Shown here in pieces: positions 52,873 to 62,300 of a stretch of 64,000 nucleotides of DNA. Position 1 is the first letter of the stretch. Each line of letters begins with the position of its first letter. The stretch comes from Chitinophagaceae bacterium UBA1930 (GTDB lineage: Bacteria > Bacteroidota > Bacteroidia > Chitinophagales > Chitinophagaceae). The notes beneath the pieces were generated by a model, which saw only the letters and a list, made by a program, of their open reading frames with translations, did not search any database and had not been told where the DNA came from. The stretch lies in the NCBI GenBank assembly GCA_002337145.1, contig DDFK01000001.1, positions 768,501 through 832,500 of the forward strand. The letters run 5' to 3'. Made by a program: the position numbers and the translations under genes.

Positions 52873-54195
52873 TTATTCCCAAATCTCATCCTTACCATCC
52901 AACCAGGCTTTCACGCTTTCGGTGGTTACGCTCTTTGGCCTTTCCAATGCAAAGCCTAGGGCCCTGTCCCAGCAAAGGCTTGCCAATACGCCCAATGAAC
53001 GGCTCACAGCAAACAATACGGTATAAAATTCATATTCAACCAAACCATAATGCACCAACAAGGCACCGCTATGGGCATCCACATTAGGCCAAGGATTCTT
53101 AATTTTACCCATGGTTTGTAAAATTGGTGGTACCGCTTCATAAATATTCCAAACGGTGTTTACCAATTTGTCATCGGGCATATGTTTTTTGCCAAATTCC
53201 ATTTGGGCCGTAAAGCGTGGGTCAGTCTTACGCAATACAGCGTGGCCATAACCTGGTACTACTTTACCGGCAGCCAGTGTTTCCTTTACATAGTCAACAA
53301 TCTGCTCTTTACTTGGCTCATCGGTACCCAGTTTTTCCTGCATTTCAAAAATCCACTTAATCACTTCCTGGTTGGCAAGACCATGCAAAGGTCCGGCCAG
53401 GCCGTTCATACCAGCCGCATAACTTAAATAAGGGTCGCTCAGGGCACTTCCTACCAAATGCGTAGTATGTGCAGATACGTTGCCACCTTCATGGTCGGCA
53501 TGAATGGTCATGTACAAACGCATCAATTCTTTAAAGCTCTCATCTTCAAAACCCATCATGTGGGCAAGGTTGCCTGCCCAGTCCAGCAAACCGTTTGGCT
53601 GGATGTGTTCGCTCATTTTATATTTCCTTCTGTACACATAGGCCGCAATACGTGGCAAACGGGCAATCAGGTCCATTGCATCATCGTACATCGGGTTCCA
53701 GTAATCTTTCTTGCTGATTCCTTTTGCATATTCCTTGGCAAAATTGCTTTCTGTTTGCAAAGCCATTACACCAGTAACAAACATGGTCATGGGGTGTGCA
53801 CTCAATGGCAAGGCATCAATGGTATGAAACACATGGTTGGGTACATGGCTGCGGCGTTGCCATACGCTCGAAATATGGTGTGCATCTTCTTCGTTTGGCA
53901 GTTCGCCCAGTAGCATTAAATGAAAAAGACCTTCAGGCAACGGTTCGCTGCCACCTTCTGCCTTTGGCAATTTTGCCTGCAATTCGGGAATGGAATACCC
54001 ACGGAAACGGATACCATCCTGTGGGTCCAACAAAGAGGTTTCGGTTACCAGACCGGTAATGCCACGCATGCCCTGGTAAATCTGTGCAAGCGTTACCTCA
54101 CCAATTTTCTTGGTTCCATGTTCCTTCAGAATGTCTTTGATCTCTGCATTTGCAGCATCAGCCTTCAGCTTGAATTTGTCTTTAATAATGCCCAT
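52873..54195 (-). CDS. gltA: Citrate synthase (eukaryotic-like Si type)
   Basis: 440 aa. It condenses acetyl-CoA and oxaloacetate at the TCA entry. The N-terminal GVTLAQIYQGMRGITGL-like helix and RFRGYSIPELQAKLP resemble mitochondrial-type enzymes. The catalytic His lies in NVSAHTTHLVGSALSDPY. PGYGHAVLRKTDPR carries the second His, and NVDAHSGALLVHYGL the catalytic Asp. There is no NADH-type insertion as in E. coli. It is transcribed alone; a copy of the GGCGTCGCACCC repeat lies 83 bases upstream, probably inside the promoter/leader region. Confidence 0.95.
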   Translation of the reverse strand: MGIIKDKFKLKADAANAEIKDILKEHGTKKIGEVTLAQIYQGMRGITGLVTETSLLDPQDGIRFRGYSIPELQAKLPKAEGGSEPLPEGLFHLMLLGELPNEEDAHHISSVWQRRSHVPNHVFHTIDALPLSAHPMTMFVTGVMALQTESNFAKEYAKGISKKDYWNPMYDDAMDLIARLPRIAAYVYRRKYKMSEHIQPNGLLDWAGNLAHMMGFEDESFKELMRLYMTIHADHEGGNVSAHTTHLVGSALSDPYLSYAAGMNGLAGPLHGLANQEVIKWIFEMQEKLGTDEPSKEQIVDYVKETLAAGKVVPGYGHAVLRKTDPRFTAQMEFGKKHMPDDKLVNTVWNIYEAVPPILQTMGKIKNPWPNVDAHSGALLVHYGLVEYEFYTVLFAVSRSLGVLASLCWDRALGFALERPKSVTTESVKAWLDGKDEIWE

Positions 54196-54277
54196 GATTC
54201 ATTGTGTTTTATAGCAAGTAATTATTGTAAGCTATTTTTTCTTGAATGTAGCCGGCACCTGCACTGTTGCAAGCTGC

Positions 54278-54298
54278 ATTGGCGTCGCACCCATCAAC
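54278..54298 (+). repeat. Dispersed intergenic repeat (GGCGTCGCACCCAT core), copy E
   Basis: ATTGGCGTCGCACCCATCAAC, preceded by GCACCTGCA and AGCTGCA as in copy D. It lies in the 336-base spacer between the LptF/G gene and gltA. The rest of that spacer shows no gene. Confidence 0.8.
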
Positions 54299-54531
54299 TA
54301 TGAACCCGTTGCCCGGCGGCCCCGTTTCGTAGTTTGCGGCTAAAGGTAAAGCAACTTGCTATGCACAGCAAATCATTTAAGCAGAAGCTTTGCTGATAAC
54401 GTTACCATAACAATTAAAGGGGGCAGTTTTTTCAAAAATCGACAATTGTTTAAGGGGCAAGAAAGGTTCAAGGCCCAAGAAAATCAAGTATTCTGGGCTT
54501 AAAGGTTCAGTATGGTTTTCGTCCCATTGTT

Positions 54532-55629
54532 TTACTTAGGGGCTTTTTTATAGATATACAAAGCCACAAAGCAGAAAATGATATTCGGTATCCAGGCGGC
54601 AAGCATGGGCGGCAGGTTGCCTTTTGTGGAGAATATGGTAGAGAACCTATCTGTAATAATAAAAATGGCAGCCGTTAAAAAACCTAGTGCCAGGTGCATA
54701 CCGCTACCACCCCTTATTTTTCTGCCAGCTACCAAAGCACCAATAATGGTAAGCAGCAGCACGGCAAAAGGTGTGGCGTCACGCTTGTAGCTTTCCACCT
54801 TCAGGTCCTTTAGGCCTTCGGAGCCACGTTGCTCTTCCAATTGTATCTGGCGTTTCAGTTCGGGCGATGTGAGCTTGTTCTTGGCATAGTCATCACGTTT
54901 CAAATCAAATGGACTAAAGCTGAAATTCATTTCCCGTTCTGCATCCATTACCACATTTTCCTTCAACCCGTTCAGCTTCCTGTCAATCACGTTCTGCAAT
55001 ATCCACTTCCGTTTAACTGCATCCCAACGCAAAACTTCGGCACGTATATTTTCCACTACGTTAATGCCTTTTATATGGTTCATAAAAAAAGGGCCACCCT
55101 GCTTGCTTGCCGTGTCGTAACTGTTTATACCTGCATAGGTAAACGAATCAACCTTAAAATACATGTCGGCTCCCCGTTTGCCACTGGTAATGGCTTCGTA
55201 ACTGGAGTTGGCATCTATGTATTTAGCCTCAAAGCTGGTACGTATTACATTGGCCCTTGGTATAACATATTGGTTGGCTATCCATAACAGGCCTGCCAAA
55301 AAGATGCCGCCAATAAAGTAGGGCCGCAGCCAACGGTTATACCTCGTTCCACTGGCAAGTATGGCAATGATTTCGCTTTTGCCTGCCATTTTACTGGTAA
55401 AGAAAATAACTGCAATAAACACGAACAGGGGAAACAGCAGTGCGATGATGTGTGGAACAAACCCGAAATAGTACAACTGTATCACTTTTATGGCCCCGAG
55501 CTTGGACTTAACAAAATCGTCGGTTTTTTCGCTTATATCAATTACTACTGCTATTACGGTAAACAGGAGGATAGCAAAAAAGAAAGTGCTGAGGAATTTT
55601 TTTATTATGTACCAATCAAGTTTCTTCAT
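54532..55629 (-). CDS. LptF/LptG-family lipopolysaccharide export permease
   Basis: 365 aa from the ATG at 55629 (MKKLDWYIIKKFLSTFFFAILLF). The 32-residue ORF extension upstream looks non-coding. Membrane helices are the N-terminal one, FGFVPHIIALLFPLFVFIAVIFF, and three C-terminal ones (FAVLLLTIIGALVAGRK, MHLALGFLTAAIFIIT, LAAWIPNIIFCFVALYIYK). Between them lies a periplasmic jellyroll domain. The family forms the inner-membrane part of the Lpt transporter with LptB. Lpt partners are not in the window, so LptF versus LptG is not decided. Confidence 0.88.
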   Translation of the reverse strand: MKKLDWYIIKKFLSTFFFAILLFTVIAVVIDISEKTDDFVKSKLGAIKVIQLYYFGFVPHIIALLFPLFVFIAVIFFTSKMAGKSEIIAILASGTRYNRWLRPYFIGGIFLAGLLWIANQYVIPRANVIRTSFEAKYIDANSSYEAITSGKRGADMYFKVDSFTYAGINSYDTASKQGGPFFMNHIKGINVVENIRAEVLRWDAVKRKWILQNVIDRKLNGLKENVVMDAEREMNFSFSPFDLKRDDYAKNKLTSPELKRQIQLEEQRGSEGLKDLKVESYKRDATPFAVLLLTIIGALVAGRKIRGGSGMHLALGFLTAAIFIITDRFSTIFSTKGNLPPMLAAWIPNIIFCFVALYIYKKAPK

Positions 55630-55903
55630 GTAGTTGCCAATGGCCACAAAGATATAGTTGCCCTGCAATAAGCGTAACAATGTGTTGTTAAGAAACCTGC
55701 TTTGCCCAATAGGGCCTGCAGGCAATATTGCCTATGCAATTTGCCATAGCCTATTTGGGTTTTTATTGAAATTTTTATTTTTTATTGATTGAATTGGCTA
55801 TTTTTCCATGACATTAATAACGGTTGCCTGCTGTATAGTGAACAATATTTATTTGAAACAAAAGCCTTTATATTGCGGCTGATTCTTAACCAAACAAGCA
55901 ACC

Positions 55904-57559
55904 ATGAACTTTAGAAATTATCAGGTTCCCTACGAAATTGATGAGCAGTACTCAAAAAAAGCAGCCTATTTTTCAATGGAGTTTGCCATTCATCAACCCC
56001 TAAAAATCTATAGTGGCGGATTGGGCTTCCTGGCCGGTTCGCATTTACGCAGTGCATACGAACTGAAACAGAATATGGTGGGCATCGGTATTTTGTGGAA
56101 GTATGGTTATTATGACCAGACCCGTAACCAGGACCAGACCCTGCAGCCAGCATGGATGGAAAAGACCAATGCCTTTTTAGAAGATACGGGCATCAAGTTC
56201 CAAATATTGATACATGATGCACCTGTTTGGATAAAAGTATGGTACCTGAACCCCGAAACATTTAAGAGTGCGCCGCTGTTTTTATTGAGCACCGACCTGC
56301 CCGAGAACGATTATGTGTCGCAAACCATTACGCACCGCCTGTACGATGCCAACGTAAGTACCAAGGTTGCCCAGTTTATTTTATTGGGAGTTGGCGGTGC
56401 AAAGCTGATGGATGAGCTGAATTTTAACCCGGATGTTTACCACCTGAATGAGGCACATGGCATTTCTTCTGCATTCTATTTACTGAACAAGTTCAAGAGC
56501 GTGGAGAAACTGAAAGAGTGCTTGGTATTTACAACACATACACCCGAAGAAGCCGGTAACGAAAAGCATGATATTTACCTATGCCATAAAATGGGTTACT
56601 TCTGCGGGCTGAGCTTAGATGAAGTAAGAAGGTTGACAGGTTTAACAGACGACCAGTTTAACCACTCATTGGTAGCATTGCGTTTTGCAAGAAAGGCCAA
56701 TGGTGTATCGAGGCTTCATGGCGATGTGAGCCGTGCCATGTGGAGCCATTATGAAGGCATTTGCCCCATAACTTCCATTACAAACGCACAGAATTTCACC
56801 TATTGGGCCGATGAGCCTTTGTATAGGAATTTAGATATTGACAACAACGAAGGTATTGAAGACAGGAAGCAATATTTAAAGAAAAGGACTTTTGAAATTG
56901 TGGCCGATCAAACAGGTAAAATATTTGACCCGAATATATTGACCATTGTATGGGCAAGACGTTTTGCCGGTTACAAACGTGCCGATTTGTTGGCTTACAA
57001 TATTGAGCGTTTTGAAAAATTGTTGAGCAATACAAAATATCCTGTTCAGATTATTTGGGCCGGCAAACCTTACCCGGTTGATTACCCATCCATCACTACG
57101 TTTAACCAGTTGGTACATTTAAGCAAGAACTACAAAAACGTGGCCGTACTTATTGGTTACGAGCTTTTCCTTAGCCGCCGCCTGAAACAGGGTGCAGATA
57201 TTTGGCTGAACAACCCACGCATACCGCGTGAAGCCAGTGGCACAAGTGGCATGACTGCTTCCATGAACGGTGCCGTGAATTTTAGTACCAACGATGGTTG
57301 GATACCCGAATTTGCAAAAAATGGTGTAAACAGTTATGTAGTGCCGCAACCAGATTATGAAAACATGAGCACACATGATTTGGACAATTATGATTTTGAT
57401 AAAGTGTATGAAATACTGGAAAACGAAATCATTCCGACCTATTACGACAATAAGGAAAAGTGGTTGGGCATTGTAAAACAGGGCATGCAGGATGTCCGTC
57501 ATCAATTTGACAGCAACCGCATGGCACATGAATATTACGAGATCATGTACAAATCGTAA
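55904..57559 (+). CDS. Alpha-glucan phosphorylase-like protein (GT35), PLP lysine replaced
   Basis: 551 aa. It resembles the short alpha-glucan phosphorylase family. AAYFSMEFAIHQPLKIYSGGLGFLAGSHLRSAYEL is the N-terminal block. DVYHLNEAHGISSAFYLL, FTTHTPEEAGNEKHD, VWARRFAGYKRADLLA and IIWAGKPYP follow in family order. The usual cofactor loop EASGTSxMK reads EASGTSGMTASMNGAVNFST here: the position of the PLP-binding lysine is Thr451. It is also shorter than typical phosphorylases (about 700-850 aa). A normal phosphorolysis role is therefore doubtful; it may be a glucan-binding relative or use a different mechanism. It is transcribed alone and ends at a strong terminator. Confidence 0.85.
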   Translation: MNFRNYQVPYEIDEQYSKKAAYFSMEFAIHQPLKIYSGGLGFLAGSHLRSAYELKQNMVGIGILWKYGYYDQTRNQDQTLQPAWMEKTNAFLEDTGIKFQILIHDAPVWIKVWYLNPETFKSAPLFLLSTDLPENDYVSQTITHRLYDANVSTKVAQFILLGVGGAKLMDELNFNPDVYHLNEAHGISSAFYLLNKFKSVEKLKECLVFTTHTPEEAGNEKHDIYLCHKMGYFCGLSLDEVRRLTGLTDDQFNHSLVALRFARKANGVSRLHGDVSRAMWSHYEGICPITSITNAQNFTYWADEPLYRNLDIDNNEGIEDRKQYLKKRTFEIVADQTGKIFDPNILTIVWARRFAGYKRADLLAYNIERFEKLLSNTKYPVQIIWAGKPYPVDYPSITTFNQLVHLSKNYKNVAVLIGYELFLSRRLKQGADIWLNNPRIPREASGTSGMTASMNGAVNFSTNDGWIPEFAKNGVNSYVVPQPDYENMSTHDLDNYDFDKVYEILENEIIPTYYDNKEKWLGIVKQGMQDVRHQFDSNRMAHEYYEIMYKS

Positions 57560-57577
57560 AAGAATAAAAATAGTATG

Positions 57578-57609
57578 AAAATGCCCCATAGCAATATGGG
57601 GCATTTTTT
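57578..57609 (+). terminator. Terminator of the phosphorylase-like gene
   Basis: ATGCCCCATA and TATGGGGCAT are perfect 10-base arms around GCAA, followed by TTTTTTA. Confidence 0.9.
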
Positions 57610-57715
57610 ATGTCCGTTAAGGAATGTTTTACAATGACAGCAAAACCGTACCTGTTCCCTGTTCCATTAGCTACAGATACCCATCAGCTAGGCATCAATT
57701 CTGCTTTAAAAAAAG

Positions 57716-57746
57716 AAAGCCCAACTGTTTTCAACAGTTGGGCTTT
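57716..57746 (-). terminator. Terminator after the small ORF at 57755-57841
   Basis: AAAGCCCAACTGTT and AACAGTTGGGCTTT are perfect 14-base arms around TTC (57716-57729 and 57733-57746). On the minus strand CTTTTTTT follows. It lies 8 bases after the small ORF stop. Confidence 0.85.
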
Positions 57747-57754
57747 GCAATTAT

Positions 57755-57841
57755 TCACTTCAACCTTGCAAAAATCAGTTTCGTATGGATTGTTTCTGGT
57801 ATTGGAGCAGCAGCATGAATACACCCGGCGTTCCTGTTCAT
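57755..57841 (-). CDS. Small ORF, 28 aa, ending ...TKLIFARLK, with its own terminator
   Basis: ATG at 57841, TGA at 57757-57755. The peptide reads MNRNAGCIHAAAPIPETIH then TKLIFARLK. It is directly followed by a 14-bp-stem terminator. The presence of a strong minus-strand terminator with no other minus gene nearby argues that a short transcript exists here. It could be a small protein, or the ORF could be incidental to a small RNA spanning about 57716-57960. Function unknown. Confidence 0.4.
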   Translation of the reverse strand: MNRNAGCIHAAAPIPETIHTKLIFARLK

Positions 57842-58041
57842 AAAAAAAGGGCTTAGGATAGAAATCCAGCCCAGTTTTAATCCAATATTCTATGAAAAAC
57901 CAAGTATTAGACGATAAGAAATGACTGCAGGTTGCATAACTTTATCAAAAAAGCAAAATTGGCCAGTGCCGAACATTCCCTGTATATGGTTGTTAGATAA
58001 TTACATTTGCAGTGCTGCAGGCAGCAAACAAAAAACACTTC

Positions 58042-58599
58042 ATGAACAAAGTTGTAGTAGCCATAACAGGTGCCAGTGGTAGCATTTATGCGAAAGTGCT
58101 ATTGGATAAGCTGATGCTTTTAAAAAACCAGTATAGCGAACTGGGAATTGTAATGAGCAACAATGCCAAAGAGGTATGGAAAGTGGAGCTACAAAACGAT
58201 AGCTACCAAAACTATGATGCCAAGTATTTTGAAAAGAACGATTTCTCCGCCCCGTTTGCATCGGGTTCGGCCAAATACAATACAATGATAATTGCCCCTT
58301 GCAGCATGGGCACATTGGGCAGGATTGCAGGTGGCATAAGCGATGATTTAATTACCCGTGCTGCAGATGTGATTTTAAAGGAAAGGAGAAAATTGATTGC
58401 GGTAATCAGGGATACACCATACAACCTTATACATATACAGAACATGGAAACGGTAACCTTGGCCGGTGGTATCATTTGCCCTGCAACGCCGTCGTTTTAT
58501 TCGTTGCCTAAAACGTTGGAAGATGTTGCTGGCACTGTTGTTGACAGGGTTTTGGACCTGGCTGGTTTTGAATCGGATAGCTATAGGTGGAACTCGTAA
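58042..58599 (+). CDS. ubiX: Flavin prenyltransferase UbiX
   Basis: 185 aa from the ATG at 58042; the ORF extends ten codons further upstream, but MNKVVVAITGASGSIYAKVLL is the usual start. It attaches a dimethylallyl group to FMN, making the prenyl-FMN cofactor for UbiD decarboxylases. ITGASGSIYAKVLLDKL is the FMN-binding loop; IIAPCSMGTLGRIAGGISDDLITRAADVILKERRKL and RDTPYNLIHIQNMETVTLAGGIICPATPSFYSLP carry the conserved core. UbiD is not in the window. Confidence 0.96.
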   Translation: MNKVVVAITGASGSIYAKVLLDKLMLLKNQYSELGIVMSNNAKEVWKVELQNDSYQNYDAKYFEKNDFSAPFASGSAKYNTMIIAPCSMGTLGRIAGGISDDLITRAADVILKERRKLIAVIRDTPYNLIHIQNMETVTLAGGIICPATPSFYSLPKTLEDVAGTVVDRVLDLAGFESDSYRWNS

Positions 58600-58616
58600 T
58601 GACGTAGCAGGTACAT

Positions 58617-58643
58617 AAAAAAACCGTTCTTGTTTCAGAACGG
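58617..58643. terminator. Hairpin after ubiX
   Basis: CCGTTCT and AGAACGG pair around TGTTTC. U-runs are poor on the plus strand but good on the minus strand (TTTTTTTA). It may serve ubiX weakly, or an unseen minus transcript. Confidence 0.5.
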
Positions 58644-58953
58644 CTTCCGTTAGTTACCAGTGAACCACCACCTTATAACTAACTTAACCACCACACCTAA
58701 ATCTTTTTCCTAGCCGGGTTACGCTTTTTCTATTGTTACATCCAGGCAGGAAATATTTTATCATTTCAACTAAGTTTAAAAGAGAGCCATTTCTAGAAAG
58801 AAACGGCTGTTTTACGACCTAAACTATACGACTGTAGGATATACAGCGTCACCGAGTTGAATTTCTTGATCTATTATTAAGCTTTGTTAGTTGTGTCCAA
58901 CAAGGGATACCTTTTGTTTCTTGGTCCAAAAGAAAATCATTTCAACAAATTAG

Positions 58954-59245
58954 TTTGTAGAAGTAATTCGACACGGGGAAGTATTTTTATTAAATAGCTA
59001 TTATATCGAATATTTTTATTTAAAATCTAAAAGCCAGAATCAACCAAATTTAGTTGTCAAACTGTTGCACTGTTTTGTTATAGGAAGCCTATCAGGTAAA
59101 TGTTTAATGGACTGGTTGTATTTAATTTTGAAAGAGTGGCTAAGATGTTGGGGTATTCAAAAAAGGTATTTACGCCTTTACAGCATAATCAACTGTAAAT
59201 CAACCACCCAAGCTAACGGAAGCATTTTGTAGAATTAATTCGACA
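58954..59245 (+). repeat. 20-bp direct repeat pair TTTGTAGAA[G/T]TAATTCGACA upstream of the sensor kinase
   Basis: Copy 1 at 58954-58973 and copy 2 at 59226-59245 differ by one base of 20; their starts are 272 bases apart. They lie in the 744-base spacer 58600-59343, which is AT-rich and shows no convincing ORF. They may be binding sites for the nearby LuxR-type regulator, or a small duplication. Confidence 0.6.
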
Positions 59246-59343
59246 TGTAAAGAATCAGAAAAGAAATAAGTTTGTTTTAAGTAGCGTAATGCTTGTCGCA
59301 ACATTTTCTTGCCATTTGTAAAATACACTAACGACCAAACTAC

Positions 59344-62300
59344 ATGCAGCAATATTGCACTGTACGCACCAATTCCAAAAGCCACGCAAGAATTTGCTTA
59401 CTGGTTGCTGCACTTATTGCTGTGCAATTGCTGAGGCATAGTATTGGCTTTGCCCAATCGGCAAACTATTTCATGGAGCATTATACCAGCAACGATGGCC
59501 TACCCAGCAATCTTGTTGAAGATATTACCTGGGACAGCAATAACCTGTTATGGGCCTCCACCTATAAAGGTATTGCAAGGTTTGACGGAAGATGGATACA
59601 GCCATTTTCATTACCAAGGACCGACGTTATTAAAAACGATTATTGCGGCCCTTTTTTCAGTAACGGAAATGGCCAGCTATTTTTTGGCGATGCTTTGGGT
59701 AATATTTATGGTTTTGAAAAAAACAGGCCGGTTATTGTTGACAGCAGCTATCGTATGCCACAGCCAGACACTTTGGTTAGGGTAGGCAATATCTATCGGG
59801 TAATGCGTACGGAACTGAACCCACGTGTATTACAGTTACCCAAAATATTCTGGCCTAAATTCTACAAAAGTTATAACCGCAAATTCACTTATGCCAATGG
59901 GCCCTCGCCCATTGTTATTGATGAAAGCAAAATACTGTTTACGGAACAGCAGGTACTCTCTGTTTATGACAGGCTAACAGACAAATCCTACCCAATCAAA
60001 AAACTTTCTGCAAAGGGCAGGTTGATACAGGTTGATGGTGTTGATTTTCTTTATGAACAAGGTAGGCAGCTTTACCGTATTGACATTTTACCTGATAAAG
60101 AAATAAAACTTTCGGTGGTACCAACAGGTTTTTCATTACCGGATGCCGATATATTCTGGCGTACAGGCATGCCCAATGCCATTATGGTACAATCAAGCAA
60201 TTGTTGGCTTTTACAGTGGGTGAACGGGCAAATAAAACGCACGTTGCTTTGTAATAATATCCCAGCCAACATCAGCATTTCCAGTATTAAATACCATGCA
60301 GCTCTGCAAGTTTTGGCTATTGCTACAGATGGCAACGGCATCTATATTTTCAGGAAAAAAATATTCACTTCTTACATTAATCATACTACCAACATATTAT
60401 CCAGTGTACAGTCTTATTATGCAGCAGTTGAACTCAATACAAATGAATTGCTGCTTAACAGTGCAACTGTTTTGGACCTAACTACCAAGAAATATAAGAG
60501 CCAGCAGCACCTATTCCCTGATATTGTAAGTTGTAAAAAGATTAAGGACAGTATTGTCTTCTTGTACGATTCCTCTTCCCATTTTTTTTCATGGTCGTAC
60601 AAGGAAAAGAAATTAATCCGAAGAAATTTTCCTTATGCATTCTTTGATATATCGGCATTTGCCACCACTGAGGGCAGGGTATTCAGTGTTACCAACAACT
60701 ACATTCTAGAATTTTCGGCAGCTAAAGACAGTCTGTTCTTTTCTGCAAGGATCAGTAAGGAATCCCTTGCAAAAGACATGATAGAGTACAAGCCGGGCTA
60801 CCTTGTATTTGCAGGAATGCGAGGTATGTATGGCTTTAATATCCACACAAAAAAACTGGATACATTAGCCCCAGGCAGCAATAAGAATTTTAGGGGAATA
60901 ACACAATACAAGGGTTACCTTTTCATGGCCTGTTACGAACAGGATGGAGGTGTATTTGCTTACAAGGATGGTTCATTAAAGAAATTTCCATTAGATGCAC
61001 ATCAATACATAGTTAATGCCCATAACATTTATATAGACCAAAACGGATATGCCTGGATAGGGGTGAATGCAGGCGTACTTAGAACAAAAGCACAGGCACT
61101 GATTGATTATTTCAATGGCAAGACATCTTATGTTGGTTACGATTTTTTGGGTAAGGAAGACGGCATTGACATTGTAGAATTAAATGGCGGGCACCAAGGG
61201 TCCATCATTGAATTAAAAAATGGCAGCCTGGTCTATACCGGTATAAACGGCGTTGTTGTGGCAGATGTATCATCTGCAGACACAGCAAAAATACCCGCTG
61301 ATATTTCTGTGGACAGGATGATCATAAACGATTCGCTCATTTATCAACAACCTTCTGGCCATATACAATTGGGTTCGGGTACAAAGAAAATAAAACTGCA
61401 TCTCATCATTCCATTATGGAACAATCTTAAAAACCAGATTATTGAATATAGGCTCAATGGCTATGACAATAAATGGGAAACACTGGACTATACAAAGCAA
61501 AATTTTATTGAACTGATCAATATCCCAAATGGCAATTATACTTTATCTATAAAAACATCATCTGTTTACGACAAAGAAATCATTACCACATATACATTGG
61601 CACTAGGTATTGATGCACCATGGTACAGGACAAGGCTATTTTATATGGCAGCAGTAATTATTTCGTTGTTTACTATATGGGGTATTGTAATATGGCGTAA
61701 CAGGTACCTACAAAAACGCAACAAGCTATTAAAAGCTACAGTAGATAAACAGATAAACAAAATACAGTCCCAAAAAAATCAGTTGGAAGAGCAGGTAGCC
61801 AAGATGAAAATATACCAAACAAAGCTTGAGCAGGATTATGCATTAAAAAACCGCTTGATTTCCATGATCAGCCACGATATGATAACCCCATTGCGTTTCA
61901 TGACCAATGCCGGTAATAAATTGATCACTAACAAAGACAGTATTTCACCCGATACCTACGACGATACCATGCGAACAATAGTTGAAACAAGCAGCAGTTT
62001 AAAAGAAATAAGCACAAATATGCTCAATTGGATAAAGCACCATAGCGACAATACCAAGTTTGCAATGGAAATGTTTAACCTTTATGATGCCACCCAGTTC
62101 ATAGTAAATAACGTAACACCAATGGCCAGGTTCAAAGAGGTTACGATACACAACAATATAAATAGGGATATTCAAGTGCACCAATACTTGGAACCCTATA
62201 AAAGCATATTGCTACAGTTGCTTTCCAACGGCATCAAGTACTGCAACAACTGCAATATTTTTATTACGGCAATCAATAATCATGATACTGTAACACTACA

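Noticed and set aside
57680..57700. Possible sixth degenerate copy of the GGCGTCGCACCCAT repeat (ATACCCATCAGC)
   Set aside because: Only the CCCATCAGC end matches; the GGCGTCGC part is absent.
57610..57843. 77-codon plus-strand ORF after the phosphorylase-like gene
   Set aside because: It spans the 14-bp-stem terminator at 57716-57746 and has no family-like sequence; a strong hairpin inside argues against coding.
59200..59385. 61-codon minus-strand ORF overlapping the sensor kinase start
   Set aside because: It overlaps the kinase start and the direct repeat copy at 59226-59245, with no support for expression.
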